Below are positions 39,001-50,030 of a stretch of DNA of 64,000 nt, piece after piece. The number at the start of each line of letters is the position of its first letter. Position 1 is the stretch's first letter. The translations under genes were made by a program, and so were the position numbers. The stretch is from Euwallacea fornicatus (taxonomy: Eukaryota; Arthropoda; Insecta; Coleoptera; Curculionidae), in NCBI RefSeq assembly GCF_040115645.1, contig NC_089550.1, positions 372,001 to 436,000 of the forward strand, in the 5' to 3' direction. The notes below the pieces were generated by a model. The model was not told the origin of the DNA and ran no database searches. It saw only the letters and a program-made list of their open reading frames with translations.

Positions 39001-40874
39001 AAGCCACTAAAATCGCTCATGTGAAGGAGCAGGCCCTTCTCGTGGACACTACTTGAACCTGAGATCCGCTACTCAGTGCGATTGTCACGTGTGACAGTGG
39101 CTTGTCTGCATAGATTAATTCGAAATCGATGGATTGCGAAGTGAGAGATTATAGGAACCAAGTGGCACCACTCAGTGCCGACTCCAAATCGTCGGTCTGT
39201 AGCAGCTTTAAGTCGGCACTTCAGTGGGGAAGTTCGAGAAAAAAGCAATGCTACACTGGTTTATTGTAGCCGTTATATTTTGCTGAAACATTCACTTAAA
39301 AGGGTAACGCATATTATTGCCTGAATTTACCCAGGGGAATGGAACTGCTGCAATAAAGCGCTGTAGTGCTGTTGTTGCGTGAAAGCCTTCAATGGAGAGA
39401 ATGGTATTATTTAAGGGCGTAAATATGCAAGCAAAATGCACATAAAAAAGTGTCGTGCAAACGTTGCATTAAATCTTCCTATTTAACACTTTAAAGAACG
39501 CTTTTTCAAGGTTCCATAGATTCGTCCAAATATTTAATCAGGCCTCCGGCATGATTCAAAACAATTTTCCGAATTCCTGGCATTCCGTTGGAACAGACTA
39601 ATATATTGACGTTTCTATTTTTTCTCTCTTTCACCCCGCACCGTTTTATTGCCGCCTCGGTGACAAGGAAACTGCACTTGGGGAGAAAATGAAGACCGTC
39701 GACTGAAAGAATTTTTATAAAAATGCCCCGGAAATTCCAATGAGGAGAATATACATATATCCCGGTAGAAATTTCGCAGCTTATATTAAACCAACAATTC
39801 GACAAAAGATGAACATCAAAGGATGATCCGTTCTTTTCGGAAACTTTCCATGGAAATCCAGAGGCCAGAGAAATGACTCGTTGGAAACGCTGGAAAACTT
39901 TTACTCGCTATTCAGATTAGATGAACTTCTTCTGTGGTAATTTATGACTGGCTTGGAACTTTAGTCGGGCTTTCGAATGTAAAATACCCAACGTTGAAAA
40001 AATAAGAATTTTAACATTTAGAAAGTTTGTCAATGAATACTGAGCAGGACAGAGGCAGAAAGTATAGACAGCCCTCAGCGGTCCCGTCAGCAGCTACTGG
40101 GAGAATGCGAAAGTCCGTAAGTTATTCTAGCGAGAGGACCGGAATGCGTGGAAACCGGACATGATGGAATTCGCAAATTAATTGGTAAGACATCAACACC
40201 GTGTAGGAGCTCATTTGGTGACACTCATCAGACACTACGAGAAGAAGTTAGGAAAAATACTAATTGCCAATGCAGAGGTCCTGGACGAATGATTTTCGGA
40301 AATATTTTGCTTATCCTGGTATATCTTATATTTTGCTAACCTGAACTAACCTGAACTAACCTGTTATTTATGAACAGCAGAGTTTGCACTTCGTAAAAGT
40401 CAGTCACGCACCACGACCATCACTTGAAAACACTAAAAACTGCAACTAATAGAACGTATAAGAAGAGGGAATTTTCATGTAGTTATCCGCATCTGAAGCG
40501 CTTCAAAAATGAAAATTTTTGTAATCATTGACAATGAGGAAAAACGGAGAAACTCCTTCCGCTATATTTATTTTAGTTGTGTTAGAAAATGGAGTGTTAA
40601 AGGCAGAAGAGGGAGGGCGGAAAAAGTTTTACATTTCTCTGGTTCCTCCATAGTGACAACGTAATCGAGCCAAATGACCGCTCATTTGAGACAAATACAG
40701 CTTTGTCAAATGGGGAAATGTCTGGTATTCGCACCATTAATACATGTATATGTACTATTTCTTAATTACGAAAAACAAATATCTAGGTAAATAACTTCTT
40801 TACTCACATTCGGCCAAGTCCTGCAGCTGCTGAAACTCCTGTGGAGAGAGTTTCTCCCACTGCAGCGATGACAT
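30039..40874 (-). CDS. Type I diacylglycerol kinase, first two coding exons (partial)
   Basis: Exon 1 is 40808-40874 and starts at ATG 40874-40872; an in-frame TAA upstream supports that start. It encodes MSSLQWEKLSPQEFQQLQDL plus two residues and ends T|GTGAGT. Exon 2 is 30039-30115, after a TTTTGTTTCAG acceptor. The split codon becomes TAC, giving AEYATKKLQDVLVEFCGAG, and the exon ends in NPDG|GTAAGA. This 48-residue N-terminus matches the recoverin-homology domain of type I DGKs (the DGK-alpha, beta, gamma class with EF hands). Those enzymes phosphorylate diacylglycerol to phosphatidic acid at membranes under calcium control. The EF hands, C1 domains and catalytic domain should follow to the left but I could not find them, so intron 2 is very long or continues beyond position 1. 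Upstream of exon 1, a possible 5' UTR acceptor ends at 40943. Confidence 0.82.
32607..32635. repeat. C-rich tract
   Basis: Eleven C followed by C-rich blocks broken by T and A, then CCCTGTATATAA. That ending resembles the right end of the CAGGGTG-type transposons in this window, so the tract may mark a decayed element end. Confidence 0.6.
33409..33492 (+). CDS. Candidate signal-peptide ORF, 27 codons
   Basis: ATG in a good context (CACGATGG) opens a frame with a textbook secretion signal: MELVVIIFFCAAGPLAQA, with likely cleavage after AQA, then a short acidic tail to TAG at 33490-33492. It could be the first exon of a secreted or membrane protein, but the only GT inside the end (ACT|GTACGA) is a weak donor. 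It could also be a chance ORF in the DGK intron on the opposite strand. Confidence 0.25.
   Translation: MELVVIIFFCAAGPLAQAYELYENNAN
34265..34665. other. GC-rich patch open on both strands
   Basis: The stretch is clearly richer in G and C than its neighbours and stays open for about 100 codons on both strands. The plus frame includes VAPTEEDTNEVQGFECDDM; the minus frame ends RKAALESRMA. I recognise neither. It may be a CpG-rich regulatory island, a decayed exon, or a captured fragment. Confidence 0.25.
36461..36486. repeat. (GT)n microsatellite
   Basis: About 12 GT units with one interruption. Confidence 0.9.
37753..37875 (-). CDS. Candidate small ORF or first exon
   Basis: ATG at 37875-37873, preceded by AAAA, opens a 40-codon frame beginning MENYALTRSPRTKGVIYREC. 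Its codons are GC-rich at third positions. A donor-like CAG|GTACAA at 37814 would make a 62 bp first exon in phase 2. That phase does not match DGK exon 2 (which needs phase 1), so it is not an alternative DGK start. No family is recognised. Confidence 0.25.
   Translation of the reverse strand: MENYALTRSPRTKGVIYRECRYKDVRKRGSLQLSALWSSC
40336..40363. repeat. Short decamer tandem repeat
   Basis: Nearly three copies of CTAACCTGAA. It is superficially like the insect telomere repeat complement (CCTAA) but the unit is different. Confidence 0.7.
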
Positions 40875-41909
40875 TCCTTCCAGACTCGACTCCAGGTTGG
40901 AAGACAATGAGTCTTAGGGATTAATCAAGTGGGATGCAACATCTGCAATGTTAAAAGATATTTCTCCTTTATGGATGTATCTGATTTTAAAATTTAACAT
41001 CTATATCTTTTTTTTTATCATAAAACTCGCAAATTGCCGCACGATCATGATAATTCTAGAACTGAGGGGGCAAAAATGAAATAGTTTTCCTCTGCCCTCT
41101 TCATAACGATTTCACAGAGCAAATATATCTTTCTATTGAGCTTCAACGTTTTTAAGCCTCAGCAGCACGTACTATGACATCACAAAAACGATATGAAGCA
41201 GACGATAGTGGTTAATTGTTTAACTTTGATATTTTGGCATATTTGGTAAGGCCGAAAATTCCCACAAAGGATTCGGTAAGTCAATATGATAATTGGCAAA
41301 ATAAACAGAAATATAATATGATTAGCGTGCTCTCTAATTTATTATATTTGCTCAAGCGAATGGCAGATAAAATGTAAGTAATGAAAATTCGATTGGCTGT
41401 TATCAGGGACTGCTGGAAATGTGGAGTGGCTTTTCCCTTCCACGATTACTAAATACGGTTGATTACATTGTGATGTCGGGTTTCAGTTATTCTATTGGAA
41501 AATGGTATTCGTTTGCTGTTGTGGTAGGCTGAAGGAATTTGATAAAATTAGCATCGAAAGCGGTTAACAATTGTCAATTCAAGGGAGTCAAGAGAACCAA
41601 AGTTCAAGGGAATGATCCTTGCATTGATTGAATCGTGTGAAGCCAACTCGAATTTGCTCGTTTTGTGTTACGGATTTGGCCTCACGAGGCAACTAATAAG
41701 ATAACCAATTTCAGATTAATGATATAACCCGAGACTATGCAGACTAATAAAATATGAAAATGTTATTTATATTTAACGATCTTTTCTTATGTTGGGATTA
41801 CTACAGAAATAAACATTATCGCATAAGCAGTTGCGAGTTTTTTTTAATTGCCAACATTTGCATACAAACAATTACCGGTTTAGCGTAACATCACGAGTAG
41901 AGAAGCCAA
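40875..41909. other. Intergenic region between DGK and SVWC genes
   Basis: The two genes are transcribed away from each other across about 1.1 kb. The right part is the SVWC promoter region. I see no convincing additional gene. Confidence 0.5.
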
Positions 41910-41917
41910 TATAAAAG
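41910..41917 (+). promoter_or_regulatory. TATA box of the SVWC gene
   Basis: TATAAAAG lies 74 bp upstream of the SVWC start codon. An initiator-like GCAGTTG follows about 30 bp downstream (near 41942-41948). Strong TATA plus initiator is common in inducible immune and secreted-peptide genes of insects, so inducible expression is an inference. Confidence 0.65.
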
Positions 41918-41983
41918 GTGACACTTAAAGACAATTTGGAAGCAGTTGTACGGTTCCAAGAGCAGTCCTCACAACTATTTAAT

Positions 41984-44900
41984 ATGAAATTATCGCTATT
42001 TTCATTGGTTTTCTTCGCCGGACTAGCTGCAGTGTTATCGGCCGTTGCTTTCTCTCCGAAAGTTCCAGGTAATATACCAACATTGAACAAAACGAAACGT
42101 GAAACCTCCCTGTCAAATTTCGGTTATAAATTCAAGAAAACTGTATTGCATAAAATGTGATAAAAAAAACTGTTGAGCGTCTGTTTAATTGCTAAGAGAT
42201 TGAAGAAAAACTTGCTCTATTTTTACCACTATAAAGTAAGTAAATGCCAAACTCATTACATGCCTACAAGAACTGAAGTGCGATTCCGAATTCAACAACT
42301 GATATCAACTTTATGGAGGTTGACGTTATAAAATTTCATATTGTAAAACATGCGTTAATAAATAGTAACGAAAATTTTATGCTATTTTACGGTTTAGTTA
42401 TATTTCAATTAATCCGTGGTGTCGGCAGTATTAAGGCGACGGTTTTCTTACCAGCTAGGTACTCCTTGTGGAACATATCTCCAAAACTTCCAAATAATAA
42501 TGCTACGAATATAAAATATCATCGTTCAATTAAAAAAGTGAAGGGGAGGCTCTCGTCACCAATAATTTATCGACAAATTGTCACGTGTTTTAAATTCTGA
42601 TCGCCATTCACTTAGCGAGATGTGGAGGGAAATATTGGACATTCGAACGTACTCTTTGTGATTTCAACCGGAAAAGCTACGTCCTGATTGCCGTAACTAA
42701 CACAATATTTGATTAATTTATATTTGGAGAACCACAATATCTGCCTCAGTTATTTTGCATTAGTTTTTCTGAACGTCGAAAAAAACAGTGTTAGATATTT
42801 AGCTAAACGGAATTTAAACACTTCTAGGATTAGTATAAAATGCAAATGAAGTTTATCCCAGTGTAATGGCGAAAACACGTTAATTCAACTTAATTTCCGA
42901 AAACGGGAAACCCGGACATTACTGATTACTGATCCGCGGACACTGGACCATTTTATCCATCGCCTGGACACAAAGAGCAAACACCATAAAATTAAAAGTT
43001 GGGAATGACAAAATGGCAGACGTTAGAGCATTTAAGTCAAAGGCAACACAGAACGCTCTCTCTTCCCTGCGCAATAGTTCTCCACGCGGTCTACGTCATT
43101 AAGAGTAGGTCTCGCTGACCAATAATCAATCCAGAAATTGTCGCGTGTTTTAAATACTGGTCGCGATAGGCTTGACGAAATTTGGAGGGAAACATCACAG
43201 CATTTGAATGTACTGTTCATAGTGGTCGCCGCCAAAATTCCATCCTGATTGTATTAATTAATGAAATATTTGGTTATTGTGTATTTGGCATAAACAAGTG
43301 TAAATGCAATGCAATGTTTTTCAAATGTAACAGAAAAACACGTTGATTCAACTTGATTTTCAAAAAAAAAGGGCATTATTGATCGATGAAGTCAGACCAT
43401 TAAATAACGGATCGCAACGCCACTTAGAAGCGAAGCGTGTAAAGGCTTTAGGAATCCATAAATGAACTACAAATATAGGAACCTTGACCAAAAAAAACAA
43501 CCTTGCGTGAGAGCTTCATGGGGCTGCGATGGTATAAGTACGAAACCACTTCGGTGTAGATATTTGTATTTAATTATTTTTGGATTAGTTCCTATTTCCC
43601 TTGCCGCAGGAAATTTAGTTTTTTGAATTGTCCTCGAGCTTAGCAATACATCCTTGCAAACAGAGGTGTATTTATTTTAAAACAGTAATCTTCGATACGC
43701 CATTAAAGTTCGGTATTTAATGTTATTACAAATGTCATTCAAATGAAAAGTTTCGTCACATTCCATTCATTGTTAAATGAGAATTGAGTTTATTCATGTT
43801 CTTTATATGAATTTTATAATTATATAAAAATAAGTTCTCCAAAAATATATAGGTAAGGGTGGGATTTTTGACGTCGGCAATTTCATTTATCTCTCAAATT
43901 TGCTATTTTGATAATGCGATTCTGTCGCCGCATCGTTATACTGAACCAGTTGTTCACGAAATATACAGGTTGTTTCAAACTCGCGGAAATGTACGGGGAT
44001 CTTCTAAACCAAATAAGATAAGTGATCGATTAATTAAACGCGATTGTGCCGAACCTAATGTTCATTTAGAATTCGCTTTAAGATTGGAACCATTTCCAGT
44101 GCTTCTAGAAATATCCACAAAAAAAAAACGAATGTTTCAAATCTCGGCTTTCTTAAATATTAAAGGGAGACTTCAGACAAATTTGAAAATTGACTTCGCT
44201 GGGAAATTAATCTTCTTGTTTAGCGTTGAAAAGCAGTTTGGCTGCTTAACGTACATGATCCGAAACAGCTCTAAAAGATATTCTCAAGAAATTTTACTCA
44301 CAAATGTATTGATGGAACTGTTTGTTTACATCAGATTTTCTATGACGCAAACAATGACTTTACGACCAGCCGGCGTTGTTTTATATTTACGAACCATCGT
44401 TCAGGGCAACGGGTCGTAAAGTTACAAGGGCGTCCGTCATTCTTGGCAACTGACCGTAAAAATAACACCTGTGAATTTTTTAACCTCTTTAATCAAATAA
44501 CTAGGTGTAATATTGTTCTACGCTAATGTAGCTTAAGATAATATCAATTAGACCTTGAAACCAGCGGGTAGAAATGTTACTACGCCCTTGACCCAATACA
44601 GACCCTCTGTTTCTCATCGGGTCTCAAACTTCAGCCGCGGGCGTAATCTTTTTCTTTCAGCCCTCTACACGTAAATAACTGTTAGGAACCAATTTCCAAG
44701 TTCGTAAACTAAGCCAGTTTCAGATATTTTCTTTGGAAATGATGATTTGAAAGCTTTTCAATTGCTGATTGGAGCTTTTTAGTTAAATCAAAGTCCAGAT
44801 CGATATTGTAAGGCTAGTTCCGGTTATTTTTCGTATAGTATTTTCATATATGGAAATTCTTTAATACCAGGAACTACACAAAAACAGTTTTGATTATGTA

Positions 44901-47900
44901 AAAGTAGGTTTCGGTAAATATGGCGAATTCACGTGGAATAAAGCTGCTTGTTGGTTGATCGTAAAATATTTGCCCCTATCGATTTGTATATGAATGTACT
45001 TGTAGAAATACACAACTCACTTAAAAAAATTGTTCTTAGACCGACACGTTGGTGAATTGGCATTTGAAATGTTAATTCTAACAATTTTGATCATTTTATT
45101 TTAGTCAGGTTTTTCCGGAAATTATTATAACACGACAACATCTCATATAACTTTGAAAAATAGAACATTTTTCTCGTCATTTCGGTATTATAAATGATAC
45201 GAAGGTTGAGTCACAGCGAAGCATGTCTGAATCTAAGACCTAGAAACTGAATAGAATAAAAAAATAGGATGTGGTCAATTGAAACCAATTACTACGTAGG
45301 GAGTGTCCTAATGTATGTGACGCTCTTTACCAGGTAATACTTCGGCAAGAAAATACGGGTAATTATTCATATATAAATTTAGGTCCGAAAGTGCCCCGTC
45401 TAAGTTATCCCCCTCCAAAGATGGGGTTGACAACCGTGTGAACACTGTATATTAATGACATTTACATATTCCGAAAAGGCCATATTAATAAATTTTGGGA
45501 CTGCGTCTGTAGGAATACTTTTTTTCACTTTTTCTCTTGCCTCCGAAAAGAGAGAAGTCCTCTACCCTCCCTTTTTAAAACTTTTAAATCATCGAAATTA
45601 ATTAATTTTGAATCGAAAAAAAATTATCTATGCGGAACACTTGACCTAATCCTCGCCAACGATTTCGACGATTTGACACTTTCCAGATCAAATTAATCAG
45701 GAACAGTAAATATCCTGGATGATACAGCCAGATATATTCAATCAGTACAAATTCCAAGGGTCTAAATCAATTTTACTGTCAGGTATTGAAACGCGTGCAG
45801 TGGTGAGGACAGATGAGTGCAGTAGGGAGGAAATGCCGAAAAACCGAAAAATGTGGCTATAAGTGAAAAAATCATTTATCAGAAATAGTGCATAGGTACA
45901 GAGTCCTCCTTTTATCTTGAAAAGCCACCTTATATCGGGAGGTATAATCAATGGTGTTGGGGTTGTTTTGGGTTCGGTTTGGAACTTGTTACAAAATGAA
46001 ACCAATTGTTCAATTGTTTTAAATAAGCAAACTTTATTTATGAAAACTAAAAAAAAACATTACTTACACTTAAAATCTATGAAATTTCACTAACACTAAT
46101 AATTAGCACAAGAGAATACACTCGCGTATCAAAAGATGTTCCACATTTTATCAGGGTTCCGGCACTGAACGTTACCAATTTCATGCTTGCTGGCACTCAT
46201 CAGTGCTCGTACCAAAGTTCGGCTGATCTGTTTTCTTAAAAAATTTCTTAAGGGAGATTCATGAAATTTAAGGGATTCCACATGATACCAGTTTTCTTTT
46301 ATTATATCCAATGTTAAGTCGAACAATACACGTCGAAGACAACTCATTACTTATTAAACCTACACGAATCTTAGTCGAATCTAATGTTCGACGATATTTG
46401 AACAAACAGGGTAATTTAAAAGTTAAATTAGAATTAGTTTTTAATTCATAATTTAATGTATAACGGGTATTATTTCATATTTCGAATAAACCTTTATACG
46501 TTTTGAAAAGCGAACGTTTGCCAATTTAATCAATCTAAAAATAATATGTTTACATTCTTTCGAGAAAAGACAAATTAAATGAAACTTCTATTACTCCGTG
46601 GCAGATTTCTTTTGGAAAACTAAAGCTGAAAAAGCTATTGAAAAGACATCAGCTAGAATAACTGACAAAAACAAGGCAATTTCCGTGATTACGATTAATC
46701 TTTCACCAACAAGTGATGTTATTCGGATACTATTTATGAATAATGAAAATGCTTTGTCTCGAACAACTTAATATAAAAATGTTCTCAAAGGAAATTCAAG
46801 TTTATACGTGACACGGAAGTATAAATTAAGAGTAACTAGAATTTTTACTACACTAAACAAAACTAGCCTATTTCATGCATATACGTACTGCAATGTACTG
46901 ACACACGTAAACTGTTGTTTCAAGGGGACATATCTGACCGCTATCCTCTGTACACTACTATATCGGCATTACTATCAATGTCAAACCTTTGAATCTGAAA
47001 GCGGGGCTGAATAGCATCTTGTTTGAACCTATATAATCTTCTAAATATGATACAGTAGTATAAAAAAAAACCTTATTCGAAAACTGCAAGTCTGGCAATT
47101 CTTTGTTTTATAAACTATATCCCAACATTGCTCTATTACAGAAATACGGGGTATGAAAATTTCATTGAAAAAATACGTAGTAAACGTATTATACCAGTGT
47201 TTTTTTTTCAACATTTTTTTGTCTTCTTTAATTGTTTTTTCGATTTGGAAGGAAAAAGATATTTTTTGATTGTTGACATTTGATTTAGTAAAGTGTTTTG
47301 ACATTTGATTTGTTGACATTTAATTTAGTAAATTGCTTTGACGTTTGATTTAGTGAATTTTTATGACATTTGATTTGATGACATTTTACCAGTCAACGCT
47401 ACTACTAGCCAGCTCGCACTCCGAATATGAATCCTTTAGGCTTTTATTTGTGGAATCGCCGCAAATCACTCGTGTATAAGACACCTGTGTTAAATAAAAG
47501 TTACTTAAAAAATCGAACAATTCAAAGTAGCAATGCCATAAGAAATACTCCAAGTGTTTTTGATCGAGTGAAACAATCAATGATGAGACGATTGAAATCT
47601 TGCGTTTTTTCAGCCGGTAGTCATTTCCAACATTCGCTTTGATCCTATGTCCCAAGTCATTATCTACGTAATTCCTATGTGACGTTAAACAATAACAAAA
47701 AATATGGCTCGCTATTCATTCATGAATAGTAGTTATTACATTACGGCGTACTACAATGTATTTTTTTTTTCATCGAAAACGGTGCGTCCTACAGAAAAAC
47801 GTCAAAAGACCTTTCACCTTCCAAATCGGAAAAACAATTAAAGAAGAAAAAATCATTGAAGGAAAACACTGACATACCACGTAATTTATTAATGAAACTT

Positions 47901-48639
47901 TCACACACTGTATTTCCGTAATGAAACAATGTTGGGACACAGTTTATAAAAGAAAATTATCTTTATTTTAGCGAGAGAATATGCTCCCTAAGTTACGTAT
48001 CATACTTGAGAAACACCTTGTATATCCTGCTTTTTTGGGCACGTAATGTTATTTCTCATTATACTTTTATTCCGGATCATCGCACTAGTATTTAATGTTT
48101 AATATTATACTGTTGATGTTTAACTTACCAAATTCAAAAAATAGGAAAACCAGGTGACTGCTGGTCTGAGCAAACAGGACCGTTAAGAATGGGTCAGGAA
48201 TATGACGTAAAGGGCCTGTGCCAACGGGCTTCCTGCAGTTCGGATGGTGTAACGGTATTTGCATCGTAAGTATTACTGCAAGTCTAGATTTATCATCAAT
48301 TCATTTGTGCGGTAATTCTCCTTAGCCTATGTCGTCTACTATGTCCTCGATAGAATTAAAAAATGCCAAAATCCATAATGATCATCTAGACAGGAATTAG
48401 GCAAAAATATCTACACTATCTCTATATAAAAATAATATGATATAATTTTAAACGCTACGATATGTCTAAAATATCATTCACATAAATCAATCGCATAAAC
48501 ATTTAGCTAATTAATTGCAAAACCGATAAATTTACTAACTTTGCGTTATTTCAGATGTGGTGCAGTAAGTGGACCTGACGGCCGTTTAACGAATTATGAT
48601 TATTCCAAGCCTTATCCTGAATGTTGTCCTCATCTCTAA
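41984..48639 (+). CDS. Secreted single-domain von Willebrand factor C (SVWC) peptide
   Basis: Three exons join in phase: 41984-42068 (CCAG|GTAATA), 48145-48265 (TC|GTAAGT) and 48555-48639 (TAA). The 96-residue product starts with a signal peptide, MKLSLFSLVFFAGLAAVLSA, with cleavage near residue 22. The mature peptide has Cys at 34, 54, 59, 70, 92 and 93. The pattern is D-C-W, G-L-C, S-C-S, S-C-G and a final Y-P-E-C-C-P, which is the SVWC signature, including the characteristic YPxCCP end. Family members such as Vago are secreted from infected or stressed insect cells and act in humoral signalling; that role here is inferred. The usual domain has eight cysteines. This one lacks one in the fourth inter-cysteine region and the last one after CCP, a plausible loss of a single disulfide. 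Intron 1 is 6.1 kb and holds repeats and a transposon relic ending 125 bp before exon 2. Confidence 0.88.
42550..43370. repeat. Diverged direct repeats in SVWC intron 1
   Basis: Two copies about 560 bp apart (about 42550-42920 and 43108-43370) share ACCAATAAT, AAATTGTC.CGTGTTTTAAA, TTTGGAGGGAAA or similar, and AACACG.TGATTCAACTT. They are probably fragments of one unrecognised repeat family. No terminal inverted repeats are visible. Confidence 0.6.
43859..44419 (+). other. Unexplained 186-codon open frame in SVWC intron 1
   Basis: This is the longest open frame in the window outside simple repeats, and it is longer than expected for AT-rich random DNA. It has no ATG at its beginning (GTG) and the first ATG is about halfway in. 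Inside it, TATACAGGTTGTTTCAAACT (about 43963-43982) looks like the left end of a TA-targeted transposon. I recognise no domain. A transposon-derived frame is the best guess. Confidence 0.25.
46129..46347 (-). CDS. Candidate small ORF with downstream poly(A) signal
   Basis: A 72-codon frame begins MSCLRRVLFDLTLDIIKENW. Downstream on the same strand lie a possible donor, a T-rich acceptor and AATAAA (46038-46033). This could be the 3' part of a small gene or lncRNA nested antisense in the SVWC intron. No homology is recognised and no upstream exon was found. Confidence 0.22.
   Translation of the reverse strand: MSCLRRVLFDLTLDIIKENWYHVESLKFHESPLRNFLRKQISRTLVRALMSASKHEIGNVQCRNPDKMWNIF
47273..47385. 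repeat. Short imperfect tandem repeat
   Basis: About five copies of a unit built on TGACATTTGATTTAGTAAA, lying inside the transposon relic between its left arm and the transposase remnant. Confidence 0.75.
47398..47642 (+). pseudogene. Transposase C-terminal remnant
   Basis: The frame reads NMNPLGFYLWNRRKSLVYKT, then RNTPSVFDRVKQSMMRRLKS and a final HFQHSL before the stop. This is the C-terminal part of the same insect Tc1/mariner-like family seen at 11.9 kb and 18 kb. The expected catalytic Asp before FYLW is Gly, and everything upstream is missing. It is a dead fragment. Confidence 0.75.
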
Positions 48640-50028
48640 CCTGCGGTTCTCACATGATTAATCTAAGATCTTCAAATACTATCAAATTTGCTGAAAGTGA
48701 CCTACTAATTCTCTAATAATATCGACATATGTATTTTAACAAGGACATTAAAAATTATCTATAAATTTCAGGGAATTTTTTTCTGATCCGTATTGTATGA
48801 ACGCCTTTTTGTTATAAAAAGATATAAAACTTTCGAAGGAGAATTTCGAGAACCAAACACTATTTGTCTTGAATTACCTTTGTAGAATTTTTACTTGGAG
48901 ATATTGACAGAAAATTTATAGGGATAAAAATTCAATCTTGAATATAACCGTTATTTAATAGGTCGATGAAGATATTTTGGCTCATACGGCCATTAATCGA
49001 TTTTTACGTGTGTTCTTGGCGTTTCTCGGTGGTTTTGTACGAGGTAAATTCATAATAATCCGTAAGTGTAGATGATAATGTTAATGGTAGGCAAAATACG
49101 ATTTTTTCGTGAAAAAGGTATTTGGCAAATAAGAAAAAGAGAATCTTTATCTAGAGAACGAAAATGAATTTCAATAGATAATATCTAATATTTAGTGACA
49201 CAACGCCTGATCCTGGTGAAGGAACAACCATTAGGAATACTGATAGGCGAGAGGGCCAAATACTGATGAACGGCAATAAGTTTTAAACTGTAGAACAAAC
49301 AGATCAAAATATGAATAACGTTTTCAAACGTAACAAATTCCATACCTTACCACCAACAGGAGCAAAATATTGTTAGTTTTAAAAAAGATCTGGTAGATGT
49401 AAATGAGGACTTCTCTAAAAGGCATATAGGAGAGAAAGCAGCTAACTAGAAACGGCTTCCGTTTATAAACATATGTCAGAATATTTTCAACAAGCTTTTT
49501 CCAATAAAAAGAGATCCCATAAATACCCTCGAATCTGAGACATTGAGGTGTAAAGAGAAATTAGGCGTTATATATTGATTGAAAAATTTAGAGAGTAGAT
49601 ATAAGATATTATAGTATATAGAAAAAAAAGCAATATAATGGTTGATTGAAAGACTACAAAAGGAAAAGATATCCAAATAAAATAGTAATAAAAGTCAAAC
49701 GAAATGATTCATAATCGGAGAAATCAGTAGGAAGCCCTAGACAAAATCTTGCAAGTATACTGTATCTCATACCTGATAGAGAACGTAGTGAGTAAGCGAA
49801 ATTCCGGATATGACACCATAAGAGAAAAATGCAAATACATTCAGTTTGATGTTAGAAACATTATTTTTTCCGAAAATTTCGATAGAGTTATTGGATGCGG
49901 AAATAGGAGTAAGTGTATGTTGCAAGTTTTGCCAGAAAAGGAAGTTAATAATTATGTTAAACCCAGAATTTAGATAATCTTCCAGAAAAAAGTTTAAGAA
50001 AATTGAGATTATGATGTCCGTTGCAATA
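48640..50028. other. 3' flank of SVWC gene and unassigned DNA
   Basis: An ATTAAA at about 48747 could serve as the SVWC poly(A) signal. The rest is AT-rich with no recognised gene. Confidence 0.4.
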
Positions 50029-50030
50029 TA

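Larger units (their letters stand above)
30116..40807. other. 10.7 kb DGK intron 1
   Basis: Apart from the low-confidence items listed separately (33409, 34265, 37753), this intron shows no defensible exon. It carries a C-rich run, a GT repeat and a short decamer repeat. Large first introns often hold enhancers, but I see no specific site I can support. Confidence 0.6.
47030..48020. mobile_element. Non-autonomous transposon relic with long inverted repeats
   Basis: The left arm (about 47030-47260) and right arm (about 47815-48020) are inverted copies. Shared blocks are TATGATAC near the tips, TTATAAACT..TCCCAACATTG, and TTCTTTAATTGTTTTT..GATTTGGAAGG. The right tip CACCTTG is followed by TA. 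The middle holds a transposase C-terminal remnant and a short tandem repeat. It lies in SVWC intron 1, close to exon 2. The exact left tip is uncertain. Confidence 0.72.

Noticed and set aside
40336..40363. Possible telomeric repeat
   Set aside because: The unit is a decamer with CTGAA inserts and not the insect pentamer; there are only about three copies.
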